Positions 51,883 through 60,262 of a DNA stretch of 64,000 nucleotides are shown one piece after another. Source of the DNA: Microbacterium enclense (GTDB lineage: Bacteria; Actinomycetota; Actinomycetes; Actinomycetales; Microbacteriaceae); assembly GCF_001456955.1 (NCBI RefSeq), contig NZ_KQ758471.1:100576-164575 (forward strand), read 5' to 3'. The first letter of the stretch is position 1; the number at the start of each line of letters is the position of its first letter. The notes beneath the pieces are model-generated. The model saw nothing but the letters and a program-made list of their open reading frames with translations. It did no database searches and had not been told where the DNA came from. A program made the translations under genes and the position numbers.

Positions 51883-54172
51883 CGTGACGGTGCTGCGCAC
51901 CCCGCGCAGGCGGCGCGACGCGACACTGCTCACCGTCGGGCTCTTCGCCGCCATCGCCGCGGCCCTGCTGCCGGTGTTCTCGGTCATCGCGCCCGGTGCG
52001 TGGGTCGCGGGGGCGGTCTTCACCACCGCCGCGGTGCTCGGCGCGGGCCTCGTGGTGCGCGTGACCCGGCTGCCCGCCGTGTTCGCCACGGTGGCCGAGA
52101 TCGTGGTGGGCGTGGTGTTGCTGACGGCGATCTTCGGACGGTCCTCGGCGATCCTGGGGGTGATCCCCACGCCGGCGACCTTCGGGACGGTGCCCGGGCT
52201 GCTGGCCGGGGCCTCCGACGAGATCCGCACCGGGGTCGCGCCGGTCGTGGCGCAGACGGGGCTGTCGTTCCTGCTGGTGGCAGCCGTCGCGGGCCTCGCC
52301 GTGGTGCTCGATCACGTGGTGCTCACCGCGCGGATGCCGCTGCTGGCCGGCGTCGGCCTCGTCGCCGTGTCGTTGATCCCGACGATCGCCATCCCCTCCG
52401 ACATCGACATCGTCGCTTTCGTGCTCCTGGCGGCGGCGCTGCTGTTCCTCCTGCGCGTCGACACGCGCGCGCGCACCGCCGCCTCTTCCCGGCCGCGCGC
52501 GGGGTCCCCCCGGGTGGTCGGCATCTCGGCGACCGCGCTCGGAGTCGCCGCGGTGGCGGTCATCGTGGCGGTGGTGGCCACCCCGCTTCTTCCCCAACCC
52601 GGGCTCCGCTTCGCGACCGGCGGCACGGGCGGCATCGGCACGACCATCAACCCCAACCTCGAGCTCGGCAACGACCTGCGCCAGCCGCGCGAGGTCGACG
52701 TGCTGAGCGTGCGCACCACCGCGCCGACCGCGCCGTACCTGAGGGCGGTCACGCTGTCGCGTTTCGACGGCTCCGTCTGGCAGCCCGACAGTTCCGACAC
52801 CGTTCCCCTGCCGTCGGAGGGTGCGGTGTTCGAGCCCGTCGCCGTCGACGGCGACATCACGGTCGCCGATTACACGACCACGGTGACGGTGGACCAGCTC
52901 GACAGCCCCTGGCTGCCCGTGCCCTACCCGGCCTCGACCGTGACGGGTCTGAACGGGGATTGGCTCGGGATGCCGCAGAACCGCACGGTCGTCACGCGCG
53001 CCGGGTCCACGCGCGAACAGGTCTACGAGGTGCAGGCCGATGTGCCGCGGCCCACGCTGGAGCAGATCCGCTCCCGCTCGGTGGGCGGCGCCGACCTCGA
53101 CCCCGCCCTGACGAGCCTGCCCGGCGACGTGCCGGCCGTCATCGGCGACACCGCCCGCGAGGTGACTGCCGGCGCGCAGTCGCCCTACGACCAGCTGGCG
53201 GCGCTGCAGACGTGGTTCCGCAGCAGCCAGTTCCGCTACTCGCTCGACGCCCCCGTCGACTCGGGCTTCGACGGCGCGGGATTGGATGCCGTCGCCGACT
53301 TCCTGCAGGTGCGTGCGGGGTACTGCGTGCACTACGCCTCCGCGTTCGCCGTGATGGCGCGCTCGCTGGGCATGCCCGCCCGCATCGTCATCGGCTACCT
53401 CCCCGGCACCGCGACCAGCAGCTCGCCGGAGGACGGCAGCGAATACACCGTCACCTCGAGCCAGTTGCACGCCTGGCCCGAAGTGTCGTTCGAGGGCATC
53501 GGGTGGGTGCCGTTCGAGCCGACCAACAGCCTGGGAGTGCCGACGAACTTCGCCTCGGGTTCGGGGTCGGGCGGCTCGACCACGCCCGACACCCCGGAAC
53601 AGGATGCCGCTGCGCCCGAGGATGCCCCCTCGACGGCGCCGTCGCAGGCCGCGCGGCCCGACATCGACGCGCAGAACGGCCCCGGGGTCGCCACGGGTGC
53701 ACGGGCCTCCACCTCGTGGGTCGCGCCCTCGCTGGTCGGTGCGGCGCTGCTCGTGCTGCTGATCGTCCCCTCGGTCGTCCGCGTGCTGCGCCGGGGCCGC
53801 CGTCTGACGGCCGCCCGCGCCGGGGATGCGGTCGCGGCGTGGCGGGCGTTGCAGGAGGAGGCGGTCGACCTCGGCATCCCGGCATCCGGAGCGGAGTCGC
53901 CGCGCGCGTTCGCGGCCCGTCTCATCGCCGACCACGGTGTCGACGCCGCAGACGTCGATCTGTTGCGCGCCGCCGTCGAGCGCGTCAGCTACGCGGAGGA
54001 TGCCGTCGACCCCGCGAGCGGTCCCGCTCTGGCGGAGGCGGTGGAGCGCCTTCGCAGCCGACTTCGGGCGGGCGTGCCGCCGACCCGTCGCCTGGTCGCG
54101 GCACTGCTCCCCCGGTCGCTGGTCGTCCGTCCCGGAGCGGTCGAGGCCGAGCGCGAGACGGTCGGCAGCTGA
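51869..54172 (+). CDS. TgpA-like membrane transglutaminase
   Basis: A 767-residue membrane protein. Five to six N-terminal helices (to about 230, DUF3488 type) precede an extracellular domain with the transglutaminase core: Cys in VRAGYCVHYASAFAVMARSLG, His in HAWPEVSF and Asp/Glu in EGIGWVPFEPT. A Pro/Ser/Asp-rich linker leads to a final helix (SLVGAALLVLLIVPSVVRVL) and a DUF4129-like tail. GTG at 51869 has AGGGG 7 nt upstream and overlaps DUF58 by 14 bp. The MoxR-DUF58-TgpA set is widespread in actinobacteria; the substrate is not known. Confidence 0.93.
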   Translation: MSAADVTVLRTPRRRRDATLLTVGLFAAIAAALLPVFSVIAPGAWVAGAVFTTAAVLGAGLVVRVTRLPAVFATVAEIVVGVVLLTAIFGRSSAILGVIPTPATFGTVPGLLAGASDEIRTGVAPVVAQTGLSFLLVAAVAGLAVVLDHVVLTARMPLLAGVGLVAVSLIPTIAIPSDIDIVAFVLLAAALLFLLRVDTRARTAASSRPRAGSPRVVGISATALGVAAVAVIVAVVATPLLPQPGLRFATGGTGGIGTTINPNLELGNDLRQPREVDVLSVRTTAPTAPYLRAVTLSRFDGSVWQPDSSDTVPLPSEGAVFEPVAVDGDITVADYTTTVTVDQLDSPWLPVPYPASTVTGLNGDWLGMPQNRTVVTRAGSTREQVYEVQADVPRPTLEQIRSRSVGGADLDPALTSLPGDVPAVIGDTAREVTAGAQSPYDQLAALQTWFRSSQFRYSLDAPVDSGFDGAGLDAVADFLQVRAGYCVHYASAFAVMARSLGMPARIVIGYLPGTATSSSPEDGSEYTVTSSQLHAWPEVSFEGIGWVPFEPTNSLGVPTNFASGSGSGGSTTPDTPEQDAAAPEDAPSTAPSQAARPDIDAQNGPGVATGARASTSWVAPSLVGAALLVLLIVPSVVRVLRRGRRLTAARAGDAVAAWRALQEEAVDLGIPASGAESPRAFAARLIADHGVDAADVDLLRAAVERVSYAEDAVDPASGPALAEAVERLRSRLRAGVPPTRRLVAALLPRSLVVRPGAVEAERETVGS

Positions 54173-54191
54173 GCGCGCCTCGGCACGCAGA

Positions 54192-54223
54192 AGCCCCCGG
54201 CGAGCAATCGCTCACCGGGGGCT
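54192..54223. terminator. Bidirectional terminator before tRNA-Ser
   Basis: AGCCCCCGG and CCGGGGGCT form a 9-bp stem that continues, after one C-A mismatch, as GAGC/GCTC. It lies between the transglutaminase stop and the 3' end of tRNA-Ser. Confidence 0.8.
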
Positions 54224-54227
54224 CATC

Positions 54228-54319
54228 TGGCGGAAGTGACAGGATTTGAACCTGCGAGGCGAGTTACCCCGCCTACATGGATTCCAGCCATGCTCCTTAG
54301 GCCGCTCGGACACACTTCC
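54228..54319 (-). tRNA. tRNA-Ser (GGA)
   Basis: A 92-nt class II tRNA on the minus strand. Acceptor GGAAGTG pairs with CACTTCC, the anticodon arm CATGG-CTGGAAT-CCATG gives GGA, and a long variable arm (GGCGGGGTAACTCGCC) precedes the T arm GCAGG-TTCAAAT-CCTGT. The discriminator is G, and CCA is encoded. Confidence 0.95.
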
Positions 54320-54377
54320 AACAGAAGAGCTTACACGGCGCCGGGGCTCTCCCCCGCCGTCGTCCGGCGCAGCGATG

Positions 54378-54854
54378 TCATACCTGTTCCGTCCCGTCGA
54401 GGGAGGCGACGATCTCCCGGACGCCCTCGGGGTCGAACGCATCCTGCGACGCCGCGAGTTCTGCGGGTGAGAACCACCGCACGTCCACGATGTCGTCCTG
54501 CTCGCTCTCGGTCCACGCATGACGGGCGATCTCGAACCGCGGGACGCGCACCACGAAATACACCGCCGTGCGGCGCTCGTACTCCTCCGCCGGAGGGAGT
54601 GCGATGTCGCGGAACGCGACCGGTCGGCCCACGGCATCCACTCGCAGGCCCGTCTCCTCGAAGAGTTCTCGAACCGCCGCCGTCGCGGCGTCCTCGCCCG
54701 GTTCGATGCCACCGCCCACCGTCAGCCAGCGCGCCGGCCGCACGCGCCGACCCCAGTGCTGCTTCATCAGCAGCAGCGCGCCGTCCTCGTCGAAGACGAG
54801 GACGCGGGCCGTGGTGCGGGTCTTCGGTTCACCCGTCGTCGTGTGGTCGCTCAC
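54378..54854 (-). CDS. NUDIX hydrolase
   Basis: A 158-residue NUDIX protein. The box is canonical: GGIEPGEDAATAAVREL continuing FEETGL. The N-terminal strand TARVLVFDEDGALLLMKQ and the later RWFSPAEL are typical of MutT/ADP-ribose-type members; the substrate is undetermined. GTG at 54854 begins VSDHTTTGEPKTRTTARVL; no SD is obvious. It is transcribed alone toward tRNA-Ser. Confidence 0.9.
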   Translation of the reverse strand: MSDHTTTGEPKTRTTARVLVFDEDGALLLMKQHWGRRVRPARWLTVGGGIEPGEDAATAAVRELFEETGLRVDAVGRPVAFRDIALPPAEEYERRTAVYFVVRVPRFEIARHAWTESEQDDIVDVRWFSPAELAASQDAFDPEGVREIVASLDGTEQV

Positions 54855-55016
54855 CCCGGCAGTCTTCCAGAGCGCGCGCCGGGATACGCCGGGTAGTCGC
54901 ACGGATGCCGTGGGCAGCGGCCGGCGGGAGGGGAATCGGCGAGCGGAGGACAGCGCCGCCTCGCGGGATCCTCCCCCGGCGTTTTCTCCTCCCGACGCCG
55001 AACCCGGCCCGCGAGC

Positions 55017-55589
55017 TCACCCCAGGCGCCGCTCCAGCCCCGCGCACACGGCCGGCCACTCTTCGCGCAGGATCGAGAAGTACAGCGTGTCGCCGATGGA
55101 GCCGTCGGGCGCGATCCGGTGGTGGCGCAGCCGCCCCTCGGGCGTGGCGCCGAGGCGCTCGATCGCACCGGCACTGCGCGTGTTCCGCGCGTCGCAGCGC
55201 AGCGCCACGCGGTTGAGCCCCCACTGCTCGAAGGCGTGCCGCAGCAACAGCAGCTTGGTCGCGGGGTTGGTCCGACCGCCCTGGAAGGCCCGGCCGTACC
55301 AGGTCGTGCCGATCTCGACCCGCCCCTGCGCCGGCGCGTACTCGTAGAACGTCGTCGATCCACGGATGCCGAGGGTCTCGGCATCCCGAACCATGAAGGC
55401 GAACACCCCCGGCGTCGCCTGCTGCTGCGCGATGCGCGCGGCGTACGCCTCGACCGAGTCGGGCCAGGGCGTCGTCATCCCCGCCCACAGGCCCGCGTCG
55501 GTCAGGGCCCAGGCATCGGCGGCGTCGTCGGGCACGGCGGGGGTGAGCCGGATGCCGTGCCCCTCGAGCGCGAGATCGTGGGCGGTCAC
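55017..55589 (-). CDS. GNAT acetyltransferase (RimJ/RimL-like)
   Basis: A 190-residue N-acetyltransferase. RLTPAVPDDAADAWALTD opens the fold, GSTTFYEYAPAQGRVEIGTTWYGRAFQGG is the strand 4-helix 3 region (ExGxxWyxxxxxg), and LNRVALRCDARNTRSAGAIERLGATPEG is the RimJ/RimL C-terminal motif. GTG at 55589 overlaps the stop of the MerR regulator (GTGA), so the two are an operon. It may acetylate a small molecule or ribosomal protein and be induced through MerR. Confidence 0.9.
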   Translation of the reverse strand: MTAHDLALEGHGIRLTPAVPDDAADAWALTDAGLWAGMTTPWPDSVEAYAARIAQQQATPGVFAFMVRDAETLGIRGSTTFYEYAPAQGRVEIGTTWYGRAFQGGRTNPATKLLLLRHAFEQWGLNRVALRCDARNTRSAGAIERLGATPEGRLRHHRIAPDGSIGDTLYFSILREEWPAVCAGLERRLG

Positions 55590-55957
55590 CGTGCCTCCAG
55601 CTGCGCGACGAACTCGTCGGCGGCGTCGAGCTTGCGGCGCAGGTCGTCGCGGCGCGTCAACGCCTCGTCGCGGATGTCGGCGAATCGCGCGGCGAGCGCC
55701 GCGTCGGCGGGATCGGCGTCGAGGCCGTCGACGACCGCGAGCAACTCGCCCATCTGCTCCAGCGAGTATCCGAGCGGCTTCATGCGGCGGATGAGCAGGA
55801 GCCGCGACTCGTCGTCGGCGGTGTAGAGGCGGAACCCGCCGTCGCTGCGCGCCGACGGCCGGAGGAGTCCGATCTCGTCGTAGTGGCGGAGCGTGCGGAT
55901 CGACAGGCCGGTGCGCTCGGCGAGCTCGCCGATCTGCATCGGTCGCTGGGCGGTCAT
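55586..55957 (-). CDS. MerR-family transcriptional regulator
   Basis: A 123-residue regulator. The N-terminal MerR HTH reads MQIGELAERTGLSIRTLRHYDEIGLLRPSARSDGG across helices 1-3 and wing 1, followed by YTADDESRLLLIRRMKPLGYSLEQMGELL and a coiled-coil dimerisation helix (DALTRRDDLRRKLDAADEF type). It has no Cys for metal sensing and no effector domain, so an organic cation or drug ligand is likelier. GGGGGA precedes ATG at 55957. It is coupled to the acetyltransferase gene. Confidence 0.92.
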   Translation of the reverse strand: MTAQRPMQIGELAERTGLSIRTLRHYDEIGLLRPSARSDGGFRLYTADDESRLLLIRRMKPLGYSLEQMGELLAVVDGLDADPADAALAARFADIRDEALTRRDDLRRKLDAADEFVAQLEAR

Positions 55958-56075
55958 GGCATCCCCCGTTCCGCAACCCTCTCGTTACGGTAGAGTTTGT
56001 CTCGGTCGCGATCGCGACCCCCCCCTATTCTTCCCCGCGTCGACGCGGGGCCCCTCCCACCTTCCGGAGCGTCTC

Positions 56076-57569
56076 ATGACCGACGTCCTCGCGCGCCCGC
56101 GCCCCGAACCCACCGTGCTCCAGGCCCTGCGCTCGCCACGCCTGCTCACCCGCGAGGTGCTGGCCGGACTCGTCGTGGCCATCGCGCTGATCCCCGAGGC
56201 CATCGCCTTCTCGATCATCGCCGGCGTAGATCCCCGCCTGGGCCTGTTCTCGTCGTTCGTGATGGCCGTCGCCATCGCCTTCCTGGGCGGCCGCCCCGCC
56301 ATGATCTCGGCCGCGACCGGAGCGATCGCGCTGGTCATCGCCCCCGTCGCGCGCGAGCACGGCGTCGATTATCTGCTCGCGACGGTGATCCTGGGCGGCA
56401 TCCTGCAGGTGGCGCTCGGTCTGCTGGGCGTGGCCAAGCTCATGCGGTACATCCCGCGCAGCGTCATGGTCGGGTTCGTGAACGCGCTGGCCATCCTCAT
56501 CTTCGTGGCGCAGGTGCCGCAGCTCATCGGCGTGCCGTGGGCGGTCTATCCGATCGCCGCGGCGGGGCTCCTGATCATGTACCTGCTGCCCCGCGTCACC
56601 AGAGCCGTGCCGGCGCCCCTCGTCGCGATCGTGCTGCTCACCGGTGCCGCGGTCGTGTTCGGCATCTCGGTGCCGACGGTCGGCGACCAGGGCGCCCTGC
56701 CCGAGAGCCTGCCCGCCCTGCTGATCCCGAACGTGCCGTTCACCCTCGAGACCCTCGGCATCATCTTCCCGTTCGCGGTGGCGATGGCGGTCGTCGGGCT
56801 GCTCGAGTCGCTGATGACGGCGGCCCTCGTCGACGACATCACCGACACTCCCTCGTCGAAGACGCGCGAGTCGCTCGGCCAGGGCGCGGCGAACGTGCTG
56901 TCGGGACTGTTCGGTGGGATGGGCGGCTGCGCGATGATCGGGCAGACGATGATCAACGTGAAGGCCTCGGGCGCCCGCACGCGCATCTCGACGTTCCTCG
57001 CCGGTGTCTTCCTGCTCGTGCTCGTGCTCGCGTTCGGCGACGTCGTGGCGATCATCCCGATGGCGGTGCTCGTCGCGGTGATGATCGTCGTGTCGGTCGC
57101 GACCTTCGACTGGCACAGCATCCGACCCTCGACCCTGCGCCGGATGCCGGTGAGCGAGACGGTGGTCATGGTGCTGACGGTGGCGGTCACCGTGTGGACG
57201 CACAACCTCGCGATCGGTGTCGGCGTGGGCGTGGTCGCCGCGGCGGTGCTGTTCGCCCGGCGCGTCGCTTCGCTGACGAGCGTGACCCGCACCGTCGAGG
57301 GTGACACGGCGCGCTACGTCGTGGAGGGCGAGCTCTTCTTCGCCTCGAGCAACGACCTCACCACGAAGTTCGCGTACCACCGCGACCCCGCACGCGTGGT
57401 GATCGACCTCTCGCGCTCGCACGTGTGGGATGCCTCGACGGTGGCGGCTCTGGATGCCGTGCAGACGAAGTACGCGCACCTCGGCACCGCCGTGCAGCTC
57501 GAGGGGATGAACGACACCGCCCGGCGCTTCCACGGGCGCCTTACGGGAGGGCTCGGCGCCGGCCACTGA
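56076..57569 (+). CDS. SulP-family anion transporter with STAS domain
   Basis: A 497-residue inner-membrane transporter. The SulP opening block AGLVVAIALIPEAIAFSIIAGVDP is clear, followed by about eleven further helices and the motif LGQGAANVLSGLFGGMGGCAMIGQT (about 265-290). The C-terminal STAS domain (about 405-497) has VIDLSRSHVWDASTVAALDAV. Substrates in this family are sulfate, bicarbonate or other anions; the short STAS and bacterial form do not decide which. GGAG is 6 nt before ATG at 56076. It is transcribed alone and ends at the convergent repeat element. Confidence 0.92.
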   Translation: MTDVLARPRPEPTVLQALRSPRLLTREVLAGLVVAIALIPEAIAFSIIAGVDPRLGLFSSFVMAVAIAFLGGRPAMISAATGAIALVIAPVAREHGVDYLLATVILGGILQVALGLLGVAKLMRYIPRSVMVGFVNALAILIFVAQVPQLIGVPWAVYPIAAAGLLIMYLLPRVTRAVPAPLVAIVLLTGAAVVFGISVPTVGDQGALPESLPALLIPNVPFTLETLGIIFPFAVAMAVVGLLESLMTAALVDDITDTPSSKTRESLGQGAANVLSGLFGGMGGCAMIGQTMINVKASGARTRISTFLAGVFLLVLVLAFGDVVAIIPMAVLVAVMIVVSVATFDWHSIRPSTLRRMPVSETVVMVLTVAVTVWTHNLAIGVGVGVVAAAVLFARRVASLTSVTRTVEGDTARYVVEGELFFASSNDLTTKFAYHRDPARVVIDLSRSHVWDASTVAALDAVQTKYAHLGTAVQLEGMNDTARRFHGRLTGGLGAGH

Positions 57570-57609
57570 CGGCGCGCCGCGGTGCGGGCGGCGTGGGCGG
57601 CGTGGTCGA

Positions 57610-57668
57610 GCGGAGGATTCAGGGCGAAGGGAGGATGCCACGGCGGAGTTCGTCCTCCGCCCGCCCCG
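57610..57668. repeat. Convergent-junction inverted-repeat element, copy B
   Basis: GCGGAGGA (57610) and TCCTCCGC (57653), starts 43 bp apart, with CAGGG, GGAGG and TTCG patches shared with copy A at 40448 and the same CGCCCC end. It lies between the SulP and AraC genes, which converge. Confidence 0.7.
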
Positions 57669-57737
57669 ACTCCTCCCTTCGGCACGCCAGGCTCACCGCC
57701 CATGGAATGACCACCCGCGAGGGTCACCGCCCGCGCG

Positions 57738-58673
57738 TCAGGAGCGCAGCGTCGTCGACGGCGTCTCGCCGAACTCGCCCCGGTACATGGCGGCGAAGCG
57801 GCCGAGGTTCGAGAAGCCCCACCGCGCGGCGATCGCGGCCACGGTCTCCACCGACGGGTCGGCGCTGCGCAGTTCCGCACGGGCGGCGTCGAGGCGCACA
57901 CGACGCAGATACTGCATCGGGGTGCGCCCGGTGGCCGCGCGGAACGCGTACTGCAGACCGCGGGGCGACAGCCGCGCCGCCTGGGCGATGTCGGCCAGCA
58001 CCACGGGCTCGGCGGCGTGCGCCTCGACGTAGGCCTTGGCCCGGCGCACCGGCGCGGGCAGCGGCCGCGACGGGCGACCCGCAGCCAGGGCGTCGGTGAA
58101 CGTGGTCGGGAAGGCCAGCAGCGACGCCTCCAGCATGAGGGTGCGGGCCTGCTGCTCGATGATCGGGGTGCGCTCGGGCGAGCGCAGCAGAACGTCGCGG
58201 GCGTACTCCCACGTGCGCGTCCAATACCGCAGGCGCTGCTCGTTCACCGGCGCGTAACCGGTCGCCCGCACGCGCAGACTGTCGTCGCCCGAGAGGCGGC
58301 GCGCCGCCTCGTCGAAGTCGGAGCGCGCGAACGACACCGCGGTGGCGGCGATGCGTCCGGTGAAGGCGATCTCGAGCGGGCGGTCGACGACCATGAACGG
58401 CACGGCGGTGTCGATGCGTTCGCGACGGTAGGTCCCCGCCACTCGGGGTCCCGCGATGCGCCCGACCACGACCTGGTCGAGGGGGTCGGACTCGACGAGC
58501 ATGGTGGAGCCCATCGTGTAGTCGCAGAACCCGAAACCGGGCTCCGACGCCGCGTGCCACGCGAGGGCCGGCTGGATGGCCTCGGCACGGTTGATGCGCG
58601 CCCCCGGCACGATCGTCTGCCACAGGTGCTCGACGGTCTCCGCGTCTCGCGTTTCGATGTTGGTGTGCTCCAC
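57738..58673 (-). CDS. AraC-family transcriptional regulator
   Basis: A 311-residue activator. The N-terminal ~185 residues form a ligand-binding domain of the AraC_binding_2 type (GFGFCDYTMGSTMLVESDPLDQ, PFMVVDRPLEIAFTG in pieces). The C-terminal double HTH is clear: AEPVVLADIAQAARLSPRGLQYAFRAATGRTPMQYLRRVRLDAARAEL and ETVAAIAARWGFSNLGRFAAMYRGEFGE (split over helices). GTG at 58673 has AGGAAA 7 nt upstream. No target operon is adjacent; a 416-bp non-coding stretch lies upstream. Confidence 0.9.
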   Translation of the reverse strand: MEHTNIETRDAETVEHLWQTIVPGARINRAEAIQPALAWHAASEPGFGFCDYTMGSTMLVESDPLDQVVVGRIAGPRVAGTYRRERIDTAVPFMVVDRPLEIAFTGRIAATAVSFARSDFDEAARRLSGDDSLRVRATGYAPVNEQRLRYWTRTWEYARDVLLRSPERTPIIEQQARTLMLEASLLAFPTTFTDALAAGRPSRPLPAPVRRAKAYVEAHAAEPVVLADIAQAARLSPRGLQYAFRAATGRTPMQYLRRVRLDAARAELRSADPSVETVAAIAARWGFSNLGRFAAMYRGEFGETPSTTLRS

Positions 58674-59089
58674 GGGTGTTTCCTAAATCGTCCGAGAATG
58701 TGCGGCAAGGCCATTGCGTCGTCCGCCGAGAGCGAGTATGGGAACGCTCTCACGCAGTCGACAGAACGGCCGGCGATCGACACCGATGCCCCCGCACCCG
58801 CACTCCACCGTAACCTTTGCATCGGCTGTGGCGCGCATTCGCCGCTCGCGGCCGTTTGACGCGACCGGTCGTCCGGCGCACGCATTCCCGCGGTTTCGTC
58901 TTTGCATTCCCTGCGTGCGCGGGCCAGCATGTCCTCGCAGCCCGGCTGCATCGACCGGACGGCTGTCGTTCCCCGGCGGACCCGGTCGGACGCCGTCTCG
59001 GCGCGGTGCTCGTGACCCCGCGTCGAGACGTCCGTCCGCCCGCCATAATGAGGGGGGTCGCTTTTCGCGCCCGATTCGAAGGGATGCTG
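58674..59089. other. Long intergenic region between AraC and the 118-aa gene
   Basis: I find no supported gene. Base composition is slightly less GC-rich than the surroundings (TTTCCTAAATCG, CCGTAACCTTTGCATCG). A CATAAT box at 59044-59049 could be the -10 for the orphan gene, with transcription starting near 59056. The rest, about 350 bp, is unexplained. Confidence 0.6.
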
Positions 59090-59446
59090 ATGCCGTTTCG
59101 CACCATGACGACACTGCAGACGTGGGTCGACGATTTTCGCGCGCTCGGTTACGACGATGCCGAAATCCTCCGCGTCATCCCGCAAGACAGCGAAGACGGC
59201 GAAGATGCCGGATTGATCGCCGCGCGCCTGCGCAGCGTGTCGACCACCTTCTACGTCGCACCCGGCTCCGACCATGAATCGACCGAGTGGGCGGTCACCT
59301 TCGAACCCCGCGAAGACGCCGCTCCCCTTCCCGCCGGGCGCGTGATGGCCCTGTCGGGCGAGCTCGCGACCCTGGCGGCGCTCTGCTCCTTCCTGCAGGC
59401 GCGGTCGGAGGCGTTCCTCGCCGCGGCACGCGACGGAGTCGGCTGA
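59090..59446 (+). CDS. Orphan 118-residue protein
   Basis: Begins MPFRTMTTLQTWVDDFRALG and continues with an acidic N-terminal half (DDAEILRVIPQDSEDGEDAG), then a beta/alpha part. It has no signal peptide or helix long enough to cross a membrane, and no catalytic motif I know. ATG at 59090 is preferred over an ATG 6 nt earlier because GAAGGGA is then 5 nt upstream. Codon use is a little less GC3-rich than its neighbours (TTTCGC, GATTTTCGC, GAAATC), which may indicate recent acquisition. It ends convergent to the MarR gene. Confidence 0.65.
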   Translation: MPFRTMTTLQTWVDDFRALGYDDAEILRVIPQDSEDGEDAGLIAARLRSVSTTFYVAPGSDHESTEWAVTFEPREDAAPLPAGRVMALSGELATLAALCSFLQARSEAFLAAARDGVG

Positions 59447-59539
59447 TCCGACGCGGCGTCCACCCGCGGGCTCGCACACCGGGGGCGTCGACGCGTCCGC
59501 CGGACCGTGCCGCCCGCCCCGACGGGGTGGGTGAGCGCC

Positions 59540-59992
59540 TCAGGCCGAGACGGCCTCGACGATGCGCTCGAGAAGCTCGGCCGTCCGCCGCGCATCCGCG
59601 GGGTCGATGGTCGCGATCGCGGTCTCGATACCGTTGTCGAACGCGCGCAGCGCGGACCAGGGCGGCGCGTCGAGGTCGACGATCGCGGTGATGTGGTTCA
59701 CGCGCCTGTCATCGTCGTCGAGGTCGCGGCGAACCGCCCCGCGCTGAACGAGACGGTCGATCAGGGTCGTCACGCCGGCCGACGTGATGCCGAGGTGATC
59801 CCGCACGTGCGACGGACGAGCCCCCGGGTTCTCGGCCACGAACAGCAGCGCCCGTGCATCGAGCTCGTTCAGCGACAGCTCGCGGCGCGCCTCGATCGCG
59901 GCGATGCGCCGAGCCTCCCCGTACGCGAGCAGGGCGCGCCCCAGTGCCGACCCGGCGACGGGCGGCGAGGTGATCTCGGAAGAGGTGCGCAC
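59540..59992 (-). CDS. MarR-family transcriptional regulator
   Basis: A 150-residue winged-HTH regulator. LSLNELDARALLFVAENPGARPSHVRDHLGITSAGVTTLIDRLVQRG is the DNA-binding core across helices 2-4, followed by the wing RRDLDDDDRRVNHITA. No Cys is present, so it is not an OhrR-type peroxide sensor. TACGAT lies 8 nt before the GTG at 59992, giving a near-leaderless arrangement. It is divergent from the membrane-stress cassette starting 270 bp away and could control it. Confidence 0.9.
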   Translation of the reverse strand: MRTSSEITSPPVAGSALGRALLAYGEARRIAAIEARRELSLNELDARALLFVAENPGARPSHVRDHLGITSAGVTTLIDRLVQRGAVRRDLDDDDRRVNHITAIVDLDAPPWSALRAFDNGIETAIATIDPADARRTAELLERIVEAVSA

Positions 59993-60262
59993 GACCCACG
60001 ATCGTACTCAGTTCCGCGGGGCGGACGTGCGGGTTGCGTTCCGCGCGTCGCGCGCTGTCACCCGGACGCCTCGCATCCAGACGCACGGCGTCGGCAGGCT
60101 CGGCCGCGCCTCCGCCGGAAGAGGACGCTCCGCCCGCTGGCCGGAACGCGCGGACGCGCGGACGCGACGCGCGTTGCATGCGGCCGGAGGCGGCGCAAGG
60201 CCCGCGGCGAAGGAGCGATCTCGCACCTAGACCGGAGTCCCTCAGACACGGAAGGAGCGACC

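Noticed and set aside
51752..53935. 727-codon open frame antisense to the transglutaminase gene
   Set aside because: The sense strand has a complete Cys-His-Asp transglutaminase core; the antisense frame is Arg/Gly/His repeats only.
54228..54319. tRNA-Ser as an integration site with att repeat
   Set aside because: No duplicated tRNA 3' end and no integrase were seen on either side.
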